Assembly (NCBI GenBank): GCA_902795985.1 | Contig: CADBNG010000354.1 | Span: 1 to 9,316, forward strand | Direction of reading: 5' to 3' | DNA length: 9,316 bases | Source: an uncultured Lachnospiraceae bacterium | GTDB taxonomy: Bacteria > Bacillota_A > Clostridia > Lachnospirales > Lachnospiraceae | Shown here: positions 1 to 5,537 of the stretch, piece by piece | Layout of the letters: every line of letters begins with the position of its first letter | Position numbering within the stretch: position 1 is the first letter of the stretch | Translations under genes and position numbers: made by a program | The notes under the pieces: model-generated | Told to the model about the DNA's origin: nothing | Databases searched by the model: none | Seen by the model: the letters and a program-made list of their open reading frames with translations, nothing else

Positions 1-126
1 GGTATTGGAAAGGCCGAGATCGGCACGGATCATTGTCGTCAATGTGCCGACGCCCGTGAAAGGCGCCCGCATATTGCAGGCAGTCAGAATAATAATCAGG
101 ATCAGGCCGACCGTTGATTTCTTCAC
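1..126 (-). CDS. MFS transporter, CynX/NimT-like, N-terminal part only
   Basis: Reading the minus strand from a GTG at 126-124 gives an open frame of 42 codons that leaves the window at base 1. The protein starts VKKSTVGLIL, has one hydrophobic helix at about residues 5-17, then continues NMRAPFTGVG and IRADLGLSN. An N-x-R-x-P...GVG...I-x-A-DLGLS pattern directly after TM1 is typical of the cyanate/2-nitroimidazole porter branch (CynX, NimT, YeaN) of the major facilitator superfamily, which are 12-helix inner-membrane permeases of about 400 residues. The GTG start is supported by a Shine-Dalgarno GGAAGGA (complement of 134-140) spaced 7 nt from it, and by a good upstream promoter. The gene diverges from the signalling operon and need not share its function. 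The substrate cannot be told from this fragment. The family call is fairly sure; the subfamily is a pattern match from memory. Confidence 0.8.
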   Translation of the reverse strand, partial: MKKSTVGLILIIILTACNMRAPFTGVGTLTTMIRADLGLSNT

Positions 127-133
127 AGCTTTA

Positions 134-140
134 TCCTTCC
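134..140 (-). promoter_or_regulatory. Ribosome-binding site of the MFS gene
   Basis: On the minus strand this reads GGAAGGA, followed by a 7-nt spacer and the GTG at 126. It is the evidence for choosing a GTG start. The next in-frame Met lies beyond the first transmembrane helix and would remove it. Confidence 0.7.
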
Positions 141-152
141 GTCCGATTAACG

Positions 153-181
153 GCGGCTTCCTTACCAGGGCAGGAAGCCGC
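153..181 (-). promoter_or_regulatory. Leader hairpin upstream of the MFS gene
   Basis: Positions 153-162 and 172-181 are a perfect 10-bp inverted repeat (GCGGCTTCCT and its complement) around a 9-nt loop. In the minus-strand transcript predicted from the promoter at 246-275 it lies in the 5' leader, 12 nt upstream of the Shine-Dalgarno. It is not followed by a T-run on either strand, so it does not look like an intrinsic terminator. It could be an RNA leader structure or the DNA site of a dimeric regulator; the sequence does not decide. Confidence 0.55.
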
Positions 182-213
182 TTTCCGGTTTCCTGAAATC
201 AGACCGTGAAGGA

Positions 214-236
214 AACAGCCGATGGTCATCGCTGTT
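214..236. promoter_or_regulatory. Imperfect palindrome at the MFS transcription start, possible operator
   Basis: The site reads AACAGC-C-GAT-GGTC-ATC-GCTGTT: 9 paired bases on each side of a 4-nt centre, broken by a single unpaired C at 220. The minus-strand promoter at 246-275 predicts a start near 239, so the palindrome would cover about +4 to +26, a common operator position for TetR-, GntR- or MarR-type repressors. In RNA it would form a hairpin at the very 5' end of the leader. No regulator gene is visible in the window, so the binding partner is unknown. Confidence 0.45.
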
Positions 237-245
237 AACAAAAGT

Positions 246-275
246 ATTATAGTACAGAAGGGGGCGGATTCTCAA
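246..275 (-). promoter_or_regulatory. Sigma-A type promoter for the MFS gene
   Basis: The minus strand reads TTGAGA (-35, complement of 270-275), an 18-bp spacer, then a perfect TATAAT (-10, complement of 246-251). The predicted start near 239 gives a leader of about 113 nt before the GTG, which contains the palindrome at 214-236 and the hairpin at 153-181. Matches are 5/6 and 6/6 to consensus, close to optimal spacing. Confidence 0.6.
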
Positions 276-309
276 CCGGAAGAACACCTCTTTTCCCTGC
301 GTAAGAGAA

Positions 310-337
310 TTGAAAAAATCCTGTCAGGTGGTAAAAT
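310..337 (+). promoter_or_regulatory. Sigma-A type extended -10 promoter for the signalling operon
   Basis: The plus strand has TTGAAA at 310-315, a 16-bp spacer, and TAAAAT at 332-337. A TG at 329-330 one base upstream of the -10 makes it an extended -10 element. Each hexamer matches 5/6. The predicted start near 344 gives a leader of about 69 nt before the ATG at 413. No riboswitch-like fold was recognised in that short leader. It is the best-matching plus-strand promoter I found ahead of the six-gene run, but a minor internal promoter cannot be excluded. Confidence 0.5.
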
Positions 338-400
338 AGAACAGGAGAAGTCTGAGGGAGATCCTTGGCTGCAGATGAAAGAATACCTGTTGCATGTGAT

Positions 401-405
401 GGGAG
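401..405 (+). promoter_or_regulatory. Ribosome-binding site deciding the 413 start
   Basis: GGGAG at 401-405 sits 7 nt before the ATG at 413. The alternative in-frame ATG at 365 would add 16 polar residues (MAADERIPVA...) ahead of a protein that already begins with a sensible short cytoplasmic tail and a first helix. The 413 start is therefore preferred. Confidence 0.6.
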
Positions 406-412
406 CATATCC

Positions 413-961
413 ATGGAGAGGGAACTGAGACAACATCAGAGCACACTGGCCATTACCGGGATTGGCGTCATCCTTTTCAGCATCTGGTCGGTAATTAAAG
501 TCCTTCTAATTTCGTTATCCAGCATCGGCATTGATTCCAGTGCCGAAGCGGCGGCACAGGAGGATGCGGAATTTGCGAATGAAATGGCGGAACTGGGCAT
601 TGACGACGATGTTATGCTGAGAACGCTTCTTATTATCTTTGCAGTTATATTTATTGTTATTATTATCGATCTGCTTCTGCGTGTCTATATTGGCCGTTCC
701 GCGATCGCGGAAGCCGGCGGGAAAAAGAAGAGGATCGTTTATGTGGTTTTTGCCTTTATTCTGGCCGGATTCAGCCTGTACCTGACGACGACGGAACTGC
801 TTGACGAAGATCTATTTAACAGCGGCAGTGGGATTGTGTCGACCATTGTTACGATGGCCGTGGACGTTACATCCAACATAACACTGCTGATCCTGGCAAT
901 CACGGCGATACGGGTCAAAAGAATCAAGAAAAAAATAGCGCTTCAGACACAGGAAGAATAA
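413..961 (+). CDS. Small four-helix membrane protein of unknown function
   Basis: This is a 182-residue protein that I do not recognise as a named family. Hydrophobic segments lie at about residues 12-36, 69-90, 108-127 and 141-166, giving four predicted membrane helices. The loop between helices 1 and 2 (about 41-68) is strongly acidic (AQEDAEFANEMAE, GIDDD). Basic stretches (KKKR at 104-107; KRIKKK at 169-174) follow helices 2 and 4, which by the positive-inside rule puts both ends in the cytoplasm and the acidic loop outside. The start at 413 is chosen over 365 because of the ribosome-binding site GGGAG. It is the first gene of the run, 11 bp ahead of the DUF6765-like gene, so it is probably co-transcribed with the signalling genes. 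An accessory or stress-envelope role is possible but not shown. Confidence 0.75.
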   Translation: MERELRQHQSTLAITGIGVILFSIWSVIKVLLISLSSIGIDSSAEAAAQEDAEFANEMAELGIDDDVMLRTLLIIFAVIFIVIIIDLLLRVYIGRSAIAEAGGKKKRIVYVVFAFILAGFSLYLTTTELLDEDLFNSGSGIVSTIVTMAVDVTSNITLLILAITAIRVKRIKKKIALQTQEE

Positions 962-972
962 CAGGAACCGAA

Positions 973-2163
973 ATGCAGGAAGATTTTCATTATTACGCAA
1001 CCTATTGCGCCTCCATCATCGCGGGCTATTCCCATGAGGAAAGCCAGGCGATCTGTTACAGCGCGCAGTTCGTGGACCTCTGTACGAAAACCCTGATTGC
1101 TTCACTGCAGGGACCGCTTGCCGCGGCAACCACACAGCTTCAGATGGAACTGATGGAAGCGAGGACGGACCGGGCCGGCCTTCAGGACATCACACGGATC
1201 TGGTCGTCCTTCCATTTTCTTCCGTATGATCTGTATGCGCCGTGCCGCGGAGGAAAGCGGTATCAGAATAAATACCGGCTGATCTGCAATGTGAACGGGG
1301 ATCTGCTGATCGATTCAGTGAAACTGGCGAAGGAAACCGGAAGCCTTCAGGCGGTCGGGATCGCGATGCACATTCTGGCCGACACCTGGGCGCACCGTTA
1401 TTTTGCGGGAACCCCTTCCATGGTGATCAATAACGTCAGCTTCTACTTTTATGAAAAAATCCGGGACGGGGATTCCTTCCGGGAACGGCAGATTAAATTC
1501 AAGCACAGTCCATCGGCGCCGGATGACATTGAGAATGGGGTCTTTTCCAACAGCATTCAGCCGAACAGCGAAAACAACATCATGAATCTCGGCCATGGAC
1601 GGGCGGGACATTTCCCGGACTACAGCTTTGCCCGGTACCGCTACCTTCCCGCCTGGGGCAATTACGAAGAAATCCTGAAGGATAATCCGTCAGATTATTA
1701 TCATGCGTTCTGCCAGATGATCGCTGCCCTGAAATATCTCCGGGGAGTGAATCCTTCCTTTGAAAAAGAGCAGTATGACACGGAAGCCATCGCTGAGTGG
1801 GATGAAGAGATCCGGCAGATTCTGGAAAAGCGTCAGCTGAGCGCCAGCGCGGACTGGAAAGCTCTGGGAGAAAGGCTTTCCGGCTGCACGATCGATGATT
1901 TTGATCTGGAACGCTATCAGGATGAATACCGGAACGCCCCGGATGGAACCCACAGCACCGGAACGTTCCTGGGAAAATTCTTCTTTGCGGCCCTGGCCCA
2001 GAAAAGCCTCGTTACCAATAAAATTTACAAATCAGGGAACCCTCTGGCCGGTGTTTCGGTGGAGTATGAAAAGGAACAGGGCTTAAAGGGCAACAGGGAT
2101 TATATCCGGCTGGTCAAGCACGCGGAAGAGAAGGAAAGAAAAAAGAGAGGGAAAAAAGAATGA
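973..2163 (+). CDS. DUF6765-like protein with H-x3-D-x3-H motif
   Basis: This is a 396-residue protein without signal peptide or membrane helices. It begins MQEDFHYYATYCAS, then has an AQFVD motif (31-35), and the motif MHILADTWAHRYF, giving H133, D137 and H141. A second cluster, NLGHGRAGHFPD, gives H208, H213 and D216. The DFHYY start, AQFVD and the ADTWAHR block are what I remember of the DUF6765 family. The spaced His/Asp residues resemble those of alpha-helical zinc enzymes such as zinc-dependent phospholipase C or S1/P1 nucleases, so a metal-dependent hydrolase fold is plausible but inferred. The C-terminus is a highly basic tail (KEERKKRGKKE-like, about 383-396). The ribosome-binding site AGGAA at 963-967 supports the start. 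The stop overlaps the next start in ATGA, implying translational coupling. Substrate and partner are unknown. Confidence 0.75.
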   Translation: MQEDFHYYATYCASIIAGYSHEESQAICYSAQFVDLCTKTLIASLQGPLAAATTQLQMELMEARTDRAGLQDITRIWSSFHFLPYDLYAPCRGGKRYQNKYRLICNVNGDLLIDSVKLAKETGSLQAVGIAMHILADTWAHRYFAGTPSMVINNVSFYFYEKIRDGDSFRERQIKFKHSPSAPDDIENGVFSNSIQPNSENNIMNLGHGRAGHFPDYSFARYRYLPAWGNYEEILKDNPSDYYHAFCQMIAALKYLRGVNPSFEKEQYDTEAIAEWDEEIRQILEKRQLSASADWKALGERLSGCTIDDFDLERYQDEYRNAPDGTHSTGTFLGKFFFAALAQKSLVTNKIYKSGNPLAGVSVEYEKEQGLKGNRDYIRLVKHAEEKERKKRGKKE

Positions 2164-2693
2164 ACCGATTTCAGCATCTGATTGACATTCTTATAGGCCT
2201 TCTTACTATCGCCGGCGGAGTTCTGATCATTGTAAGACCGGACACGGGATATCTTCTGGTCGCGTCGATCGTGTCCATTTCCTTTGTTGTGCAGGGAGTC
2301 CGGTTTCTGGTTTTCTACTTTATGATGGCCCGTTATATGGTAGGGGGCCAGATGGTTCTGTTCCTGGGCGTGATCGCGATCGATCTCGGCGTCATGCTGT
2401 ATACGTTTTCGGATGTTCCGAGAACGTATATCATGCTGTATCTTCTTGGACTGCACGGCTTTTCCGGCGTGATGGGCATTCTCCGGGTCCGGGAAGCCAG
2501 GCGTTACGGATCCCCGTCCTGGCGCTTCAGCCTCTTTCAGGCCTCATTTAATCTTGCAATTGCGATACTTGCGCTGGCCTTTATCCGATCCCCGCAGATC
2601 ATGTGCTATATTTACGGATCCGGTATGATTTACTCCGCGATATTCCGGGTGATCAGCGCTTTGCGCAAAACAGCGGTTGTTTACATACAGTAG
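2160..2693 (+). CDS. DUF308/HdeD-like six-helix membrane protein
   Basis: This 177-residue protein is almost wholly hydrophobic, with six predicted helices at about 7-25, 30-53, 62-81, 88-107, 122-142 and 146-167. The start LIDILIGLLTIAGGVLIIVRPDTG is the usual DUF308/HdeD pattern: a G-rich first helix followed by a short P-containing turn and a second helix. In Escherichia coli HdeD is linked to acid resistance, but most DUF308 proteins in Firmicutes have no known role. The start overlaps the previous stop by 4 bp (ATGA), with a GAGAGGG ribosome-binding site at 2145-2151 inside the end of that gene. This tight coupling suggests that the soluble DUF6765-like protein and this membrane protein are made in fixed ratio and may act together. 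That functional link is inference. Confidence 0.8.
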   Translation: MNRFQHLIDILIGLLTIAGGVLIIVRPDTGYLLVASIVSISFVVQGVRFLVFYFMMARYMVGGQMVLFLGVIAIDLGVMLYTFSDVPRTYIMLYLLGLHGFSGVMGILRVREARRYGSPSWRFSLFQASFNLAIAILALAFIRSPQIMCYIYGSGMIYSAIFRVISALRKTAVVYIQ

Positions 2694-2704
2694 GAAGAAA
2701 ACCC

Positions 2705-5524
2705 ATGGCTAGGAAAAAAAGAGTTATGTCCGGATATACGGGAGAGGAAAGACGGCGTCTGAACCGCTATCTTTCTTTTTCAGATGTCTGGGCGGTCGCT
2801 TTCGGTTGCATTGTCGGCTGGGGCGCCTTTGTCATGCCGGGAACAACCTTCCTTCCCCTTGCGGGACCCATCGGCACCGTTGCTGCCTTGGCGATCAGTA
2901 CTGCGGTCATGCTGGTGATCGGACGGAATTTTTCCTATCTGATGGAAAACCGGCCGCAGACCGGAGGGGTCTATTCCTATACCAAAGAAGCTTTCGGCCG
3001 GGATCATGCGTTCATTTGCTCCTGGTTTCTTTCGTTATCTTACCTGACCATTGTATTTCTGAATGCCACGGCGCTGTTCGTGGTTATCCGGACCATTTTC
3101 GGCCCACTTCTCCCGCTCGGCTTTTACTACCAGATCGCCGGAGAGAATGTCTATTTGGGAGAGATTATTCTTTCAGCGGCCACTCTGGTGCTGACGGGAC
3201 TGCTTTTTATCCTGGGAAAACCCCTGATGCAGTACCTTCAGACGATTCTGGCGTTTGTTCTGATTGCCGGCGTGCTGGTGCTGACCTTTGTCGGACTGCC
3301 GAATCTTGAACCGGCGGAGCTGAGCGGAACCGTGACCGGAACGCCCGGAACCATCAACGGAATCTTCATGATTGTCCTGCTGGCACCCTGGGCTTTTGCC
3401 GGTTTTGAAGCTGTAGCGCTGGAAACGACACACTTTGATTTTCCGATCCGCCGGTCCCGCAGGGTCATCATCCTTGCCATTGTCTGCGGAGGATTTTCCT
3501 ATACCGTTCTTTCGCTTCTGGGTGTTTCCGCGACACCGGAAGGGTTTTCGTCCTGGCAGGAATACATCGGAGCCCTGAGCCACCTGAGCGGAGTGGATTC
3601 CGTTCCGACGTTTCACGCGGTTCAAAGTCATATCGGCACTCCCGGGCTGGTACTGATTTCCATTTCAGCGCTGGCCGCGGTTATGACCGGAATTCTCGGC
3701 GCTTCCCGGGCCTGTGTCCGGATGCTTTCCACCATGGCGGAAGACCGGATTCTTTCCAGAAAGTTTCTGGGGTCGACTTTCAGCATCCTTTTTATTCTGA
3801 TTATTTCGATTATTCTTTCTTTCTTCGGAAGAAATGCGCTGATCTGGTTCGTTGAACTGACTTCTTTCGGCGCGGTGATCGCTTATGGATACACTTCCGC
3901 AGCGGCCGCAAAGATAGCCGGGGCGAAGGGGGACCGGTCGGTACGGTTCACCGGAAGACTGGGAACCTGTATTGCCGTGGTTTTTGCGGCAGTCCTGCTG
4001 TTTTCGCGTCTGGGTTCCATCGAAACCATGAGCGCCCCTTCCTTCCTGCTGCTGGCAGTCTGGTGCCTGGCCGGCTTTGCGTTCTACTGGCGGACGATGC
4101 GTCAGAGCGACCTGACGGATTACGACGGGTCCGCTGCATCCAGCACGGTGCTGTTCGGCCTGCTTATGTATTCGGTGATGATGTGGTTCGCGAAGAGCCT
4201 GTATCAGTCGGCGGATTCCGCTGCGACAAAGCAGATGGTTGTCCGGAACGGAATAGTACTGGTGCTTTTCACCGGAATCGGGCTGATTGTGATGCTGTAT
4301 GTCCAGAAAATGCTGAGCGCGCGGCATAACCGGATAGAACGGGAGAAACTGCGGGCGGAGGAAAGCAGCAAAGCCAAAACCCAGTTCCTGTTCAATATGT
4401 CCCATGACATCCGTACCCCGATGAACGCCATTCTCGGCTTTACGCATCTGGCGGAGCAGGAACCGGACGTTCCACCGGCTGTCAGGGATTATATTCAGAA
4501 GATTGACGTATCCGGCCGGCATCTCCAGACCCTGATCAATGATATGCTTGAAATGAGCCGGATCGAAAACGACGGCCTGGTTCTGGAAGAGGAAAATCAC
4601 GATCTGATCGGAACCGTCGAAACCGCTTTTGAAATGTTCCGTACCTCGATGGAAGAAAAGCGGATTCATTACATTCTGGATAAAGAAGAAGTTCAGACGC
4701 GTTTTGTCGTTTTTGACCGGGACCGGATGCTGCGCGTACTGCTGAATCTCTTAAGCAACGCCTGCAAGTTTACGCCGGCGGAGGGAGAAGTACGGGTGAC
4801 TTTGCGTGAGACCGGGGAAGCCGGGCCGGAAGAAGCGGCTTATGAAATCTCCGTAAAGGATACCGGGATCGGCATGACGGAAGAATTTGTGGAGAATGTT
4901 TACGAGGCCTTTGAACGGGAAAGATCGTCCACGATCAGCCGGAAGGAAGGAACCGGACTCGGTATGGCAATCACCAAAAAAATTGTCGACGCCATGAACG
5001 GTTCCATCGAAATCAACACGGCTCCGAATGAAGGAACGGAATTCAGGATCCGCCTCCGTTTCAGGAAAGCCGCGGAAACGGCAGCGGACGCGTTGCAGAA
5101 CACGGAAGCGGCTGTGCTGCGTCCGGAGTTCGCCGGGAAACGGGTCCTGCTGGTGGAGGATATGGAAATCAACCGCCAGATTGCGGAGATGCTGCTGGAG
5201 GGGATGGGCTTTGTTGTGGATTATGCCGAAAACGGCCGGATCGCCGTGGAAAAGATCCGGGATTCGGAGCCGGGCCGTTACGACGCGGTACTGATGGATA
5301 TACAGATGCCCGAGATGGACGGATATGAAGCGACGGCCGCTATCCGCGCGCTGCCGGATCCCGTCCTTTCGACGGTCCCCGTCATTGCCGTTACAGCCAA
5401 TGCCTTTGCGGAAGACATTGAAAAAGCAAAGGAGGCCGGAATGGACGGCCATATCGCCAAGCCGATTGATCCGGAGCAGATGGCAAAGACGCTGTCGGCG
5501 CTTTTTTCGGATGTAAAGCAGTAA
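2705..5524 (+). CDS. APC amino-acid permease fused to a hybrid histidine kinase
   Basis: This 939-residue fusion starts with an APC-superfamily permease (about 24-465). Twelve helices are predicted, with the TM1 glycine motif GCIVGWG (34-40) and the TM6 motif PWAFAGFEAVALE (228-240), both parts of the substrate site in LeuT-fold transporters. Two extra helices (about 479-497 and 514-534) and a charged linker (536-560, probably coiled coil) lead to a kinase. Its HisKA H box is MSHDIRTPMN with H567. The ATPase has N box N681/N685, G1 DTGIGM (719-724) and G2 GTGLGM (749-754). A receiver follows (812-935) with acidic pocket E818/D819, phospho-acceptor D865, T897 and K919. All catalytic residues are present; no Hpt domain is seen. 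CbrA of Pseudomonas is a known transporter-kinase fusion, but with an SLC5-type domain. The ATG at 2705 has AGGAAG at 2692-2697, and the conserved part begins just after it; a longer frame open from 2603 overlaps the previous gene and lacks support. Likely role: membrane sensor, possibly also carrier, of an amino acid or amine. Confidence 0.9.
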   Translation: MARKKRVMSGYTGEERRRLNRYLSFSDVWAVAFGCIVGWGAFVMPGTTFLPLAGPIGTVAALAISTAVMLVIGRNFSYLMENRPQTGGVYSYTKEAFGRDHAFICSWFLSLSYLTIVFLNATALFVVIRTIFGPLLPLGFYYQIAGENVYLGEIILSAATLVLTGLLFILGKPLMQYLQTILAFVLIAGVLVLTFVGLPNLEPAELSGTVTGTPGTINGIFMIVLLAPWAFAGFEAVALETTHFDFPIRRSRRVIILAIVCGGFSYTVLSLLGVSATPEGFSSWQEYIGALSHLSGVDSVPTFHAVQSHIGTPGLVLISISALAAVMTGILGASRACVRMLSTMAEDRILSRKFLGSTFSILFILIISIILSFFGRNALIWFVELTSFGAVIAYGYTSAAAAKIAGAKGDRSVRFTGRLGTCIAVVFAAVLLFSRLGSIETMSAPSFLLLAVWCLAGFAFYWRTMRQSDLTDYDGSAASSTVLFGLLMYSVMMWFAKSLYQSADSAATKQMVVRNGIVLVLFTGIGLIVMLYVQKMLSARHNRIEREKLRAEESSKAKTQFLFNMSHDIRTPMNAILGFTHLAEQEPDVPPAVRDYIQKIDVSGRHLQTLINDMLEMSRIENDGLVLEEENHDLIGTVETAFEMFRTSMEEKRIHYILDKEEVQTRFVVFDRDRMLRVLLNLLSNACKFTPAEGEVRVTLRETGEAGPEEAAYEISVKDTGIGMTEEFVENVYEAFERERSSTISRKEGTGLGMAITKKIVDAMNGSIEINTAPNEGTEFRIRLRFRKAAETAADALQNTEAAVLRPEFAGKRVLLVEDMEINRQIAEMLLEGMGFVVDYAENGRIAVEKIRDSEPGRYDAVLMDIQMPEMDGYEATAAIRALPDPVLSTVPVIAVTANAFAEDIEKAKEAGMDGHIAKPIDPEQMAKTLSALFSDVKQ

Positions 5525-5537
5525 TAGAAAGAGCAGT

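Noticed and set aside
153..181. The 10-bp hairpin as a rho-independent terminator.
   Set aside because: No T-run follows on either strand, no plus-strand gene ends upstream in the window, and on the minus strand it precedes a gene start.
5..196. A 63-codon plus-strand open frame at the left edge.
   Set aside because: It is antisense to the MFS start and its leader, with an R- and P-rich composition and no family resemblance.
365..412. A longer start for the first membrane protein at ATG 365.
   Set aside because: No convincing ribosome-binding site at suitable spacing, and it adds only polar residues. The ATG at 413 has GGGAG 7 nt upstream.
344..412. A riboswitch (for example c-di-GMP type) in the leader of the operon.
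   Set aside because: Only about 69 nt lie between the predicted start and the ATG, and no familiar conserved core or multi-stem fold was seen.
222..428. A 68-codon plus-strand open frame with a GAAGGA ribosome-binding site ahead of it.
   Set aside because: It lies over the palindrome at 214-236 and both predicted promoters, starts upstream of the best plus-strand promoter, overlaps the 413 gene in another frame and resembles no known family. A leaderless small protein is not excluded.
2603..2704. A 34-codon N-terminal extension of the permease-kinase.
   Set aside because: It lies within the end of the DUF308 gene in another frame, is not hydrophobic or family-like, and the ATG at 2705 has a well-spaced AGGAAG.
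3665..4669. A 334-codon minus-strand open frame opposite the permease-kinase.
   Set aside because: It is opposite a gene with clear domain motifs, has a composition rich in R, Q, H and P typical of an antisense shadow, and no recognisable domain.
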